Of a stretch of DNA of 64,000 nucleotides, positions 25,440-33,713 are shown in pieces. A program made the position numbers and the translations under genes. The stretch covers positions 58,266-122,265 of the forward strand of contig JBHGBF010000001.1 in NCBI GenBank assembly GCA_041946865.1, written 5' to 3'. Each line of letters begins with the position of its first letter. The stretch's first letter is position 1. Below the pieces are notes generated by a model. The model made no database searches. It worked only from the letters and a program-made list of their open reading frames with translations, and was not told the origin of the DNA. The stretch comes from RPQK01 sp041946865 (GTDB lineage Bacteria; Acidobacteriota; UBA6911; RPQK01).

Positions 25440-26580
25440 AAAGCGTTTCACGGTCGGCCACGTGGAGATCGGGGAAGGACTTCCCTGTCTGTTGGTGGCA
25501 GAGATCGGCCTGAATCATAACGGCAGCCTGTCGCTGGCGCATCAACACATCAGTGCCGCCGCCCTCGCGGGCGCCAGCATGGTGAAGTTCCAGAAAAGGT
25601 GTCCTTCCGAACTGGCCACCGCGCCGTTTCTGGACGCCCCCTTCCCCAAATCACCGCTCTTCGGCAGGACCCAGCGGGAAGTACGCCAGCGACTGGAGTT
25701 TTCGGAGGTGCAACTGAAAGAATTGCAGGAGCATGCTGCCGAGCTGGGGCTGATGTTCTCCATGTCGGTCTTCGACATGCCGAGTCTTCAGGCGGCACTG
25801 AACCTGAAGCTTCCAGTCCTTAAAATCGCCAGCCACAGTATAACCAACGCTCCTTTGCTGGAAGCGGCTGCCCGGTCGGGTGTGCCGATCATTCTGAGCA
25901 TGGGGGCTGCCACCTGGGAAGAAAGGGACCAGGCCTTCGAAGTACTCAGGGATTGCGAGTTGGCTCTTCTCCATTGTGTCAGCGCTTATCCTTGCCCAGA
26001 CTCGCTGGTGAAGCTGGACACGATCGCGGAGCTGAAACGGCGGTACGGAAGGGTGACCGGCTACAGCGGTCATGAGACCGGCGTCGATGTGTCTGTCGCG
26101 GCGGCACTCCTGGGTGCGTCGCTGATCGAGCGACACTTCACGCTGAACCGGTCCATGGTTGGGCTGGACCACGGAATGAGCGTGGAACCGGCCGAATTCG
26201 CCGAGATGGCACGCCGGATCAGGCGAGTCGAGAAAGTCCGCGGAGTGTCGGAGGGCATCGTTTATGAAGAGCTGGCCTCGCGGAGGAACTACCACGTCTC
26301 GATCTGTACGCGTCGCGCGCTTTCGAGCGGACGCGTGCTGCGGCCTTCGGATCTCGTTTGCAAGCAGCCTCTGATCGACGACCGACAGTATTTCACAGGG
26401 CTCGAAATCAAGCACGTGGTCGGTCGGCGGCTCACCCGGAATCTGCCTGCCGATACGCCAATCCCCCGGGACGCAGTCGCTGATGGGGATGAGATGGCGC
26501 CCCTTGACCGAATCGGCGCATACCCCGTCACGGCAATGCGGGCCAATGGAGAAGGGCTGCGGGCTCGGGGCGCCAAGTAA
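25432..26580 (+). CDS. NeuB-family nonulosonate synthase with SAF domain
   Basis: About 382 aa, complete two-domain NeuB family. Barrel: LLVAEIGLNHNGSLSLAHQHISAAALAGASMVKFQKR, LGLMFSMSVFDMPSLQAALNLKLPVLKIASH, LLHCVSAYPCPD, GYSGHETGVDVSVAAALLGASLIERHFTLNRSMVGLDHGMS. C-terminal SAF domain (about 290-345): SICTRRALSSGRVLRPSDLVCKQP. This is a second, divergent synthase beside the SAF-less one at 17595-18527. It overlaps the decarboxylase gene by 8 bp, so its substrate or product should connect to that module. Confidence 0.88.
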   Translation: MSEKRFTVGHVEIGEGLPCLLVAEIGLNHNGSLSLAHQHISAAALAGASMVKFQKRCPSELATAPFLDAPFPKSPLFGRTQREVRQRLEFSEVQLKELQEHAAELGLMFSMSVFDMPSLQAALNLKLPVLKIASHSITNAPLLEAAARSGVPIILSMGAATWEERDQAFEVLRDCELALLHCVSAYPCPDSLVKLDTIAELKRRYGRVTGYSGHETGVDVSVAAALLGASLIERHFTLNRSMVGLDHGMSVEPAEFAEMARRIRRVEKVRGVSEGIVYEELASRRNYHVSICTRRALSSGRVLRPSDLVCKQPLIDDRQYFTGLEIKHVVGRRLTRNLPADTPIPRDAVADGDEMAPLDRIGAYPVTAMRANGEGLRARGAK

Positions 26581-26585
26581 CCTGG

Positions 26586-26933
26586 TCAGGCGGAATGGTT
26601 GACCCGGGGAGAGGGCGGCTCGCTCTTGACGAGCGCGGCGATGTAGTGCCTTCCGCGTTGGAGCTTCTGGCTTTCGCGGCCTGTCTCATCCAAGATCGCC
26701 TGCCATTCCTGGCGCACCGCGTCGGCTTGCTGGTTGAGATCTTGAAGGAGCCTGGCCAGCCTGCTGCTGTCGGCGGTGCTGAGCGAGGCGAGATCGGCCG
26801 GCGGGCGGGAAATCACAGCAGACAGCGCTCGGACTTGCCGTTGGAGGCGATGGGCTTCCTCCAGAGACCTCTCCTCCAGAGCGACCCGCAGCTGCGCCAA
26901 CGTCTGGTAAAGCCTTTCATAGTTTGCGAACAT
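26586..26933 (-). CDS. fliT: FliT-like export chaperone
   Basis: About 115 aa, fully helical (YERLYQTLAQLRVALEERSLEEAHRLQRQVRALSAVI in pieces, then RLARLLQDLNQQADAVRQEWQAIL). Position directly after fliS and the length match FliT, the chaperone of FliD, which is encoded two genes upstream in the operon. Sequence similarity in this family is weak. ATG 26933 follows MRA from an alternative start at 26942. The stop is 5 bp from the convergent NeuB gene end. Confidence 0.6.
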   Translation of the reverse strand: MFANYERLYQTLAQLRVALEERSLEEAHRLQRQVRALSAVISRPPADLASLSTADSSRLARLLQDLNQQADAVRQEWQAILDETGRESQKLQRGRHYIAALVKSEPPSPRVNHSA

Positions 26934-26945
26934 GGCCCTCATCTC

Positions 26946-27404
26946 TCAACGCATCGATAGTGTGGACTGGTGAACGCTGAGGGTGTCTGGATAAGCCGAG
27001 GGGACTCTCGGGGCTTTCTGGGTCATCCGATAGGTCTGACGCGCTTCTTCCCAGCCGGAAAGGAGTGTCGAGAGCAGTCGCACGACTTCCTCGACTGGTT
27101 GTGGGTCCTGCTGTGCGTTGGCCTGCGAGATGCGCCGCAGCATATAGGTATAGAGCCGATCAAGCGAGGCTGCAATCTCTCCGCCCTTCTCAAAATTCAG
27201 CGAAGTCTGAAGCTCCGAGATCATAGCGATCGCCTTGTTGATTCGGGCCACGCGTTTTTCAATGTCACCACTGGCGAAATAAGCGCTTGCCTGACCCAGT
27301 TCGCGAATTGCGCCTTTGTAAAGGATCAGGATCAGGTCGAAGGGATCGGCCGTATGGACCTCCATTTCCTGGTAGCGCAGCGCGTAGTTGTTTGTCAGAC
27401 CCAT
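26946..27404 (-). CDS. fliS: FliS flagellin chaperone
   Basis: 152 aa, export chaperone for flagellin. It has YQEMEVHTADPFDLILILYKGAIRELGQASAYFASGDIE, AIAMISELQTSLNFEKGGEIAASLDRLYTYMLRRISQANAQ and VVRLLSTLLSGWEEA. These are the conserved FliS helices. It prevents early polymerisation of the three flagellins encoded upstream. The gene follows fliD by about 30 bp. Confidence 0.94.
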   Translation of the reverse strand: MGLTNNYALRYQEMEVHTADPFDLILILYKGAIRELGQASAYFASGDIEKRVARINKAIAMISELQTSLNFEKGGEIAASLDRLYTYMLRRISQANAQQDPQPVEEVVRLLSTLLSGWEEARQTYRMTQKAPRVPSAYPDTLSVHQSTLSMR

Positions 27405-27435
27405 TGCCTTCTGCTCCTTTCAACTCGGTACGTAA

Positions 27436-29361
27436 TTAGCTTCGGAAAGCGGTCAACTGGCTCAACTGCAGGGCCAGGCTTGCCTGCAGGGAGTTCAGCT
27501 CCTGGAGAGCCTGGCTAGCCCTCGAAAATTGTTCGGTCAGATATTGTTCCCGCAGGGAGAGTCGGTTTTCAATTTCATCGATATCGTGCCGGAAAGAACG
27601 GATTGTTCCTTCCAGGTTCGTGATGGTGCCGTTGATGGGTCCCTCCAGCGAATCCGTAAAACCGTCAACAAGGCGCGCCAGCTGCTCCGTGTAACCCAGG
27701 GTCACATCAACACTGCCAAAAGTCCCCGTGCCGGCGCCGGTGAACTGCACTCGCAGTCCCTTGACCGGTCCTTGATCTCCGGTGAGGACGTCGCCGGTTC
27801 CCGTTGCGGCGTAGGAGATCGAGGTGACTGTATCCGTGAAGCTGCCCGCTATGTCGAGGCCGCTATCGGAAAGTCCGGCAGTGCCAATCCCTGTCCCCGC
27901 GCCGTCCAGGCTCGAAGTCACGGAAAAGGCCGCGGCCGATCCCTTTTCAACTGAGGTGATGACGAGGTTGTTCGAGGCTTTCGAGGCGCTTAAGGCCAAT
28001 CCATCGGCGGCAAGCTGATCGTTGAGGGCCTCGACGACGGCGTCCAGATCCATATCACTGGTGAGATGGACCACCGAAGAGCTGGCGCCCCTGGTGAAGG
28101 TCAGTGTCTCATCGACGCCGAGGGTTGGACCGATGGCGTTGGGCGAGCTGATACGGGCGGCTTCGGGGGCGGTCGTGATGTTGACTTGATAGTTGCCCGC
28201 CTCGGTGTCGCCGGTCAGACCCAGAAAGCTGACCATGGCATGACTGGTTTCGCCGTTGGCGAGGAACAGCTGCCTTATCTCGCCGAAGCGCTCATCCAGG
28301 TTCTCGTCCAGCGTGGCGGAGTCGATCGTCAGCGTTCCGTCGTTTTCGAGCTTGATGCCGGCGGCGGCGAGATTCGTAAGATCACCGGAGAGACCACTGA
28401 CGGCGCCGCTGACAATGCGGGACATCTGAATCTGAATTGATCGCAGGAGGCTCTCACCCGCCAAGGGTCCGGCAGCTTTGGCCGCTTCGTTGTATTCGAA
28501 CTGGCCGTTAATTAAGGTGTAGGCTTTGTTGTAGGCTTCAACGAATTGGGTGATGCTCTCCCGGACACGATCGGCATCGTTCTCGACGGTGAGGATGACT
28601 GGGCCGGTCGTGGTGTCGTGCAGGTCGATCTGGACTCCTTCAATCACGTCCTGGACCTGGTTGCTGCTGCTTGTAACGGTGAGCCCGTTCACGGTCAGGA
28701 GGGCATCCAGTTCGCTGGTTGACCCGATCAGATGCGTCCTCGACAGGGAGAAAGGAGTCAAGCCATCCGACAGGGTGAGAGTGTTGTTCGAGATCGACAG
28801 GGCGTTCGCGGCGCCGGACTCGGAACTGGTGATGGTCAGGCGGTAGCCTGTTCCATCGTTGACGATGGCCGCCGTCGCCTGTGCCCCGGAGGTGTTGATT
28901 GCTCTCTTCAGACCCTCGAGAGTATTGTTGGAGCTGTCTATGGTAATGGTAGTGGTGACATCTCCGACGGTCAGATCAAAACTGCCGACTCCGATGGCGC
29001 TGCTGGAAGAGGCGAAACTCGATGCCGAGGCGAAGTTGTCAAACAAGGCCAGGCGCGTGATCTGCAACTGGTAGGTCCCCGGTTGCGACTCGCTGGAAGC
29101 CGTTGCCGTCAGTTTGGCCTCGTCCGAAGAGATCGCCTTCATGGCTGAGAAGCTCTCCGGGTCATTCAGCCCATCCAGGGCGGAAGCCAGTGAACTCAGC
29201 TCGGAGTTGAGCTTGTTGAAAGCCTCGATCTTGGCCTGGTAGGTGTTGATCTTCTGGTCGAGCCGGCGGATGGGCTCGCGCTCCACGTACATGATCTGCT
29301 GGACCAGTCCATAGACGTCCAGACCGCCGGCTCCTCCAAGAATCGAGCTGATTCCTCCCAC
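27436..29361 (-). CDS. fliD: FliD filament cap
   Basis: 641 aa hook-associated protein 2. N-terminus: GLDVYGLVQQIMYVEREPIRRLDQKINTYQAKIEAFNKLNSELSSLASAL (in pieces). Central Ser/Thr-rich domains; C-terminus: VDGFTDSLEGPINGTITNLEGTIRSFRHDIDEIENRLSLREQYLTEQFSRASQALQELNSLQASL. The cap helps fold flagellin at the growing tip. I chose the GTG start at 29361, which is preceded by AAGGAGG and lies 11 bp after flaG, over a TTG at 29376. Confidence 0.94.
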   Translation of the reverse strand: MGGISSILGGAGGLDVYGLVQQIMYVEREPIRRLDQKINTYQAKIEAFNKLNSELSSLASALDGLNDPESFSAMKAISSDEAKLTATASSESQPGTYQLQITRLALFDNFASASSFASSSSAIGVGSFDLTVGDVTTTITIDSSNNTLEGLKRAINTSGAQATAAIVNDGTGYRLTITSSESGAANALSISNNTLTLSDGLTPFSLSRTHLIGSTSELDALLTVNGLTVTSSSNQVQDVIEGVQIDLHDTTTGPVILTVENDADRVRESITQFVEAYNKAYTLINGQFEYNEAAKAAGPLAGESLLRSIQIQMSRIVSGAVSGLSGDLTNLAAAGIKLENDGTLTIDSATLDENLDERFGEIRQLFLANGETSHAMVSFLGLTGDTEAGNYQVNITTAPEAARISSPNAIGPTLGVDETLTFTRGASSSVVHLTSDMDLDAVVEALNDQLAADGLALSASKASNNLVITSVEKGSAAAFSVTSSLDGAGTGIGTAGLSDSGLDIAGSFTDTVTSISYAATGTGDVLTGDQGPVKGLRVQFTGAGTGTFGSVDVTLGYTEQLARLVDGFTDSLEGPINGTITNLEGTIRSFRHDIDEIENRLSLREQYLTEQFSRASQALQELNSLQASLALQLSQLTAFRS

Positions 29362-29372
29362 AGTGTCCTCCT

Positions 29373-29711
29373 TCAAGCGATCGTGTCAAGGACTCGGCCG
29401 TTAAGTTGTTCCACCAACTCACGAAGTTTGCGAAGCTCCTCAGGAGGGATTTCACGCAGCACTTCTCCGGTCTCGCGGTCGACTACCTGGACGTACAAGC
29501 GGTTGGTTTTCTCATCTATCACGACCTGGAGAAGCTCCTTCAACTGAACCGGCTCGACCGGCTTGCGTGCCTGTTTCGCCCGTTCCGGCATGCCCGGCCA
29601 GGCCTTAGGTTCGTCCTCCTGCCTGGATCGCTCCGGCGCGCTCAGACCGACAACACGCCGGGCATCGACCGTCGAGAACCGTTCAATGTCAAGCTTTACG
29701 GGTTCAGACAT
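29373..29711 (-). CDS. flaG: FlaG family protein
   Basis: 112 aa. The conserved FlaG/YvyC C-terminus is clear: LKELLQVVIDEKTNRLYVQVVDRETGEVLREIPPEELRKLRELVEQLNGRVLD. The N-terminal half is polar and variable. FlaG proteins affect filament length in Campylobacter and Pseudomonas; the mechanism is not settled. It lies between the flagellins and fliD, the common order. Confidence 0.9.
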   Translation of the reverse strand: MSEPVKLDIERFSTVDARRVVGLSAPERSRQEDEPKAWPGMPERAKQARKPVEPVQLKELLQVVIDEKTNRLYVQVVDRETGEVLREIPPEELRKLRELVEQLNGRVLDTIA

Positions 29712-29849
29712 GTTCGTATCTCTCGAAATCTTTGAGGGGTCTCAGGGGAAGGATGAAGGGGTCCCAGCCGGCATCCGCCCGTTCCCGGCTCGATCCGGCT
29801 GGTCGTCACCTTCGTCCTTCCTCCCTCATTCCTCGTGGCTAAGCTGTCG

Positions 29850-30713
29850 CTAACGCAGGAGCGACAGGATCCCCTGCGGAACGGAATTGGCCTGTGCCAT
29901 GGCAGCCGTACCAACCTGCGACAGGATCTGGAATTTGGTCAGGTTGGCGATTTCGGCAGCCATGTCTGCGTCCCGGATCTGAGACTCGGCTGCCGTCAGG
30001 TTCTGGATCTGAGACTGCATGATCGAGACGGAATTCTCCAGGCGGTTCATCCGCGCACCCAGCCGGCCGCGACGAGTGGCGACCTCATCGATCGCCGCCT
30101 CGACGTCGGCAAGCATCTTGGCGGCGGAAGCGGCCCCTGAGGGGTTGATGTTCACCGTGATAGACGAACCGCTGCTGGTGACGCCGTCGGATAGACCCAG
30201 GTCACTGACGTTCAGTGCGCTGGTGTCGAAGCTGATCTGGGCGTTGGCCGGACTCAGGTTCTGAGTGTCTCCGACGAAGATGTCCCGGGCGCCGGACGAA
30301 AAGACCGCGACACCGTTGTACTGCGTGGCCGTGCCGATCCGGTCAATTTCCTGGTAAATCTGAGCCAGCTCCGTCTCGATCGCCGACTCGCTGCTGCTGT
30401 TCGTCGACGATGCGGCCTGAGTCAGAAGCGAGGCGGCACGAGTGAGCAGATTGGACACCTGCCCCAGGGCGCTGTCAGCGACCTGGATGAAGCCGATGCC
30501 GTCGTTGGCATTCCTGACGGACTGCTGCAAAGTCCGGATCTGGCCCCTCAAGCCGTCAGCGATGGCCAGGCCGGCTGCGTCATCTCCCCCGCGATTGACG
30601 CGAGAGCCCGACGACAAACGAAACAGTGTCTTCTGCAGGCTCAGCTGGTTCGCGCTGGATTGCTGTTGCGCCACCAGGCTCGATAAGTTGTTGAGAACGC
30701 TAAATGCACCCAT
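29850..30713 (-). CDS. fliC: Flagellin 1
   Basis: 287 aa filament protein. D0/D1 N-terminus: MGAFSVLNNLSSLVAQQQSSANQLSLQKTLFRLSSGSRVNRGGDDAAGLAIADGLRGQ; C-terminus: RLENSVSIMQSQIQNLTAAESQIRDADMAAEIANLTKFQILSQVGTAAMAQANSVPQGILSLLR (both read in pieces). The central variable part (about residues 130-215) is short and rich in Ser/Thr (TSSGSSITVNI), a likely target for O-linked nonulosonate by the Maf transferase. It is one of three tandem copies. Its leader has a conserved CsrA-like hairpin. Confidence 0.95.
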   Translation of the reverse strand: MGAFSVLNNLSSLVAQQQSSANQLSLQKTLFRLSSGSRVNRGGDDAAGLAIADGLRGQIRTLQQSVRNANDGIGFIQVADSALGQVSNLLTRAASLLTQAASSTNSSSESAIETELAQIYQEIDRIGTATQYNGVAVFSSGARDIFVGDTQNLSPANAQISFDTSALNVSDLGLSDGVTSSGSSITVNINPSGAASAAKMLADVEAAIDEVATRRGRLGARMNRLENSVSIMQSQIQNLTAAESQIRDADMAAEIANLTKFQILSQVGTAAMAQANSVPQGILSLLR

Positions 30714-30734
30714 TTTCTTCCTCCTTGAAAGACT

Positions 30735-30746
30735 CTGGCTTCCTTG
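30735..30746 (-). promoter_or_regulatory. GGA hairpin in flagellin 1 leader (candidate CsrA site)
   Basis: On the mRNA strand GGCAAGGAAGCC forms a GGC/GCC stem presenting AAGGAA in the loop. A second GGA lies in the Shine-Dalgarno AAGGAGG just before the ATG. Identical 12-mers precede flagellins 2 and 3, while the sequence between differs. Paired GGA sites, one in the SD, are the arrangement by which CsrA represses flagellin in Bacillus subtilis. Confidence 0.6.
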
Positions 30747-30854
30747 CCTGAATCGTGTCGACCCGACAATGGTGATTTACGATCCATGATCCAGGTGCCC
30801 CAGCCCCAAGCCCAAGCCGATCATCAATCACCAGCGTCAGGCCAGGGCCCGCGC

Positions 30855-31712
30855 CTACCCGAGCAGAGACAAGATGCTCTGAGGCACGGAATTGGCCTGG
30901 GCCATGGCCGCCGTCCCTACTTGTGAGAGAATCTGGAACTTGGTCAGGTTGGCGATCTCCTCCGCCATGTCGGCGTCCCGGATCTGTGACTCTGCCGCCG
31001 TCAGATTCTGGATCTGGGCCTGCATAATCGAGACGGAATTCTCCAACCGGTTCATACGGGCACCCAGCCGGCCGCGCCTGGTGGCGACATCGTCGATGGC
31101 CGCCTCGACCTCGGTCAGCATGGCGGTGGCGGTCTGCGAGGCGCTGATGGCCACGGTAATGCTGGTTCCGCTTCCCCCGATTCCGGCCGAGATGCTCAGA
31201 TTGGCCACACTAAGAGTGCTGGTCGTAAAGCTGATCTCGGCGTTTGCCGCCGTGAGGTTCTGCGTGTCCCCGACGAAAATGTTCATCGCCGTGTCGGAGA
31301 AGACAGAAACTCCGTTGTACTTGGTGGCCGAACCGATCCGGTTGATCTCGGAGTAGATCTGCCCGAGCTCTGTCTCGATGGCCGCTTCGCTGCTGCTGTT
31401 CGTTGACGAAGCCGCCTGCGTCAGGAGCGAAGCGGCGCGCGTGAGCAGGTTCGAGACCTGGCCCAAGGCGCTGTCCGCCACCTGGATGAAGCCGATACCG
31501 TCGTTGGCATTCCTGACGGATTGCTGCAGAGTGCGAATCTGACCCTTCAACCCGTCGGCGATGGCCAGCCCAGCCGCATCGTCTCCGCCGCGATTGACCC
31601 GAGAGCCTGAAGACAACCGGAACAACGTTTTCTGCAGGCTCAGTTGGTTGGTGCTGGATTGCTGCTGGGCAACCAGGCTCGCCAGATTGTTGAGAACGCT
31701 AAATCCTCCCAT
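30855..31712 (-). CDS. Flagellin 2
   Basis: 285 aa, nearly identical to flagellins 1 and 3 in the first 120 and last 80 residues. It starts MGGFSVLNNLASLVAQQQSSTNQ and ends ANSVPQSILSLLG. The central region differs (SISAGIGGSGTSITVAISASQTATAM). The three copies may assemble in different filament parts or differ in glycosylation. A 141-bp spacer separates it from flagellin 1; no terminator is obvious there. Confidence 0.95.
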   Translation of the reverse strand: MGGFSVLNNLASLVAQQQSSTNQLSLQKTLFRLSSGSRVNRGGDDAAGLAIADGLKGQIRTLQQSVRNANDGIGFIQVADSALGQVSNLLTRAASLLTQAASSTNSSSEAAIETELGQIYSEINRIGSATKYNGVSVFSDTAMNIFVGDTQNLTAANAEISFTTSTLSVANLSISAGIGGSGTSITVAISASQTATAMLTEVEAAIDDVATRRGRLGARMNRLENSVSIMQAQIQNLTAAESQIRDADMAEEIANLTKFQILSQVGTAAMAQANSVPQSILSLLG

Positions 31713-31737
31713 AGTTTTTTCCTCCTTGAATGAGATA

Positions 31738-31749
31738 GGCTTCCTTGCC
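31738..31749 (-). promoter_or_regulatory. GGA hairpin in flagellin 2 leader (candidate CsrA site)
   Basis: Same GGCAAGGAAGCC 12-mer as in the other two leaders, followed by a non-conserved linker and the AAGGAGGA Shine-Dalgarno. Conservation of the hairpin and SD, but not the linker, supports function. Confidence 0.6.
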
Positions 31750-31786
31750 TTCTATCAGCACGTTAGTCAGACGATTCTGCTAACGG

Positions 31787-32644
31787 TTACTGCCCGAGCA
31801 ACGACAGGATCCCCTGGGGCACGCTGTTGGCTTGCGCCATCGCGGCAGTGCCCACCTGGGAAAGGATCTGGAATTTCGTCAGGTTGGCGATCTCGGCCGC
31901 CATGTCGGCGTCTCGAATCTGCGATTCCGCCGCAGTGAGGTTCTGAATCTGCGCCTGCATGATCGAGACCGAATTCTCGAGGCGGTTCATACGGGCACCG
32001 AGGCTTCCGCGCGTCTCTGCCACTTTATCGATGGCGGCTTCGACCTCGACCAGTTGGGCCGCGGGCGAGGCGGCGCTGAGGCTGACGGCGATGGTCGAAC
32101 CCGAGCCTGAGACTCCGCTGGCCACGTTCAAGGCGCTCATGCTCAGAACTCCGGTCGTGAAGCTGATTTGAGCCGTCGAGGCCGCAAGGTTCTGAGTGTC
32201 CCCCAGAAAGATGGTCTGTGCCGTGGTCGAAAACACCGCCACCCCGTTGTACTTCGTGGCTGAGCCGATCCGGTCAATTTCCTGGTAGATCTGGCCCAGT
32301 TCCGTCTCAATCGCGGTGGTGCTGCTGCTGTTGGTCGACGAAGCCGCCTGTGTAAGCAGCGAGGCGGCCCGGGTCAGGAGATTGGAAACCTGCCCCAACG
32401 CACTGTCGGCCACCTGAATGAAGCCGATGCCGTCGTTGGCGTTTCTGACCGACTGCTGAAGCGTGCCAATCTGTCCTTTCAATCCGTCGGCAATGGCCAG
32501 CCCCGCCGCGTCGTCCCCACCGCGGTTGACGCGAGAACCGGAGGAGAGCCGGAACAACGTCTTCTGCAGGTTCAACTGATTGGTGCTCGACTGCTGCTGA
32601 GCCACGATACTGGCGAGATTGTTGAGAACGCTGAATCCACCCAT
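31787..32644 (-). CDS. Flagellin 3
   Basis: 285 aa, first flagellin of the tandem set in transcription order. MGGFSVLNNLASIVAQQQSSTNQLNLQ at the N-terminus; ends ANSVPQGILSLLGQ. Central region SGVSGSGSTIAVSLSAASPAAQLVEVE. The start at 32644 is preceded by GGGAGGAAAA; an in-frame start 17 codons upstream has no family similarity. A sigma28-type promoter about 80 bp upstream should drive it. Confidence 0.95.
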   Translation of the reverse strand: MGGFSVLNNLASIVAQQQSSTNQLNLQKTLFRLSSGSRVNRGGDDAAGLAIADGLKGQIGTLQQSVRNANDGIGFIQVADSALGQVSNLLTRAASLLTQAASSTNSSSTTAIETELGQIYQEIDRIGSATKYNGVAVFSTTAQTIFLGDTQNLAASTAQISFTTGVLSMSALNVASGVSGSGSTIAVSLSAASPAAQLVEVEAAIDKVAETRGSLGARMNRLENSVSIMQAQIQNLTAAESQIRDADMAAEIANLTKFQILSQVGTAAMAQANSVPQGILSLLGQ

Positions 32645-32672
32645 TGTCTTTTCCTCCCTGAAGATCACCTCA

Positions 32673-32684
32673 GGCTTCCTTGCC
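32673..32684 (-). promoter_or_regulatory. GGA hairpin in flagellin 3 leader (candidate CsrA site)
   Basis: Third copy of GGCAAGGAAGCC, here 5-6 bp further from the Shine-Dalgarno (AGGGAGGA) than in the other two leaders. Confidence 0.6.
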
Positions 32685-32720
32685 CTCGGTTTCACTGCCG
32701 GTGAATTTCACACACCTTTC

Positions 32721-32747
32721 TTATCGGCCGGTGTCCCAGGATTCTGT
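32721..32747 (-). promoter_or_regulatory. Sigma28-type promoter for flagellin 3
   Basis: Minus strand: a perfect -10 GCCGATAA (plus-strand positions 32721-32728) with a weak -35 (ACAG/TACA) about 15 bases upstream. It points at the flagellin genes. Confidence 0.6.
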
Positions 32748-32847
32748 AGAGGAAAATGCGCAGCAACGGGAAAAACACCCTCCCTGCTTGTGCTTACTTC
32801 TCGCAAAACTCTTCCAAAAGAGAATCACGAGTCGTTGAGAAATCGGC

Positions 32848-32874
32848 TAAATATTCCCACCGATCCTCCGATAT
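32848..32874 (+). promoter_or_regulatory. Sigma28-type promoter for the double-receiver gene
   Basis: TAAA at 32848-32851, a 15-base spacer, then TCCGATAT at 32867-32874. It lies 33 bases before the receiver gene and is divergent from the flagellin promoter about 100 bp away. Confidence 0.65.
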
Positions 32875-32906
32875 AGGAAAAGGGTATGTATGCGCAGGGA
32901 GGGTGT

Positions 32907-33662
32907 ATGAAAGTCCTTACGGTTGATGACAGTCGCATGATTCGCACTCTGGTCAGAAAGTACCTGTCATCTTTCCCCCTAAACATCATTGAAGCTGCGG
33001 ATGGAAAGCAAGCGCTCGAGCAGGTGAGGGCGGAGCGGCCTGATCTCGTCATCCTGGACATCAACATGCCGGTCATGGACGGCGCGGCGGTCCTCAGAGA
33101 ACTGCGACGCGATCCGGAGTTGAAGGAAGTCCGTGTCCTGATGCTGACAGCAGAATCCTCCGAAAGAATGGTGCTGGAGGTGATCAAACTGGGCATCTCC
33201 GACTACATCGTCAAGCCCTTTCAGCAGGAACTCCTTCTGAGGAAAGTCGCTAAAATCCTGCAGCTCTCACCGACCGGAAGGCCGCAGGTCGCATCCCCGG
33301 TGACAAACACGCGGCGCGTACTGGTGGTCGACGACAATGAGAGCATCCTGCTGGTGGCCCGGAGGTTTCTCACCGGAATTGCTGAGGTGGTGACGACAAC
33401 CCGGCCGGAAAAAGCCCTTCAGCTCGCCTGTCAGCACGCGCCTCAGGTGGTTTTGCTGGATCTGAAAGCGGACGGCCTCAGCGTGCTGCGCACTCTACAG
33501 AAGGAATCCGGGCTGTCCTCTTCCCGCTTTGTGGGGCTGGCCACCACGTCGATGGCGGAACAGGCCGACAAGGCCCGAATGGCGGGCTTTTCCGACGTTC
33601 TCTTTAAGCCGTTCGACAGGGAATCCCTGACTCGAGTGGTCATAGGCGAGTCAGCCGCATGA
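32907..33662 (+). CDS. Tandem receiver-domain protein (CheY-CheY)
   Basis: About 251 aa with two receiver domains and no output domain. First (about 1-120): KVLTVDDSRMIRTLVRKYL, phospho-acceptor in LVILDINMPVMDG, then LMLTAES and DYIVKPF. Second (about 139-250): RVLVVDDNESILLVARRFL, VVLLDLKADG, GLATTS and DVLFKPFD. The second has the Asp but an altered loop (KADG in place of MPxxDG). It probably carries a chemotaxis or motility signal; the next gene is a CheX-like phosphatase, which could act on it. GGGAGGGTGT is the ribosome-binding site for ATG 32907. Confidence 0.85.
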   Translation: MKVLTVDDSRMIRTLVRKYLSSFPLNIIEAADGKQALEQVRAERPDLVILDINMPVMDGAAVLRELRRDPELKEVRVLMLTAESSERMVLEVIKLGISDYIVKPFQQELLLRKVAKILQLSPTGRPQVASPVTNTRRVLVVDDNESILLVARRFLTGIAEVVTTTRPEKALQLACQHAPQVVLLDLKADGLSVLRTLQKESGLSSSRFVGLATTSMAEQADKARMAGFSDVLFKPFDRESLTRVVIGESAA

Positions 33663-33713
33663 CGGCAAAGTCGGCCAGGCCAGGCTTCTGACTTCTGCTC
33701 GCGAGGACCGAAA

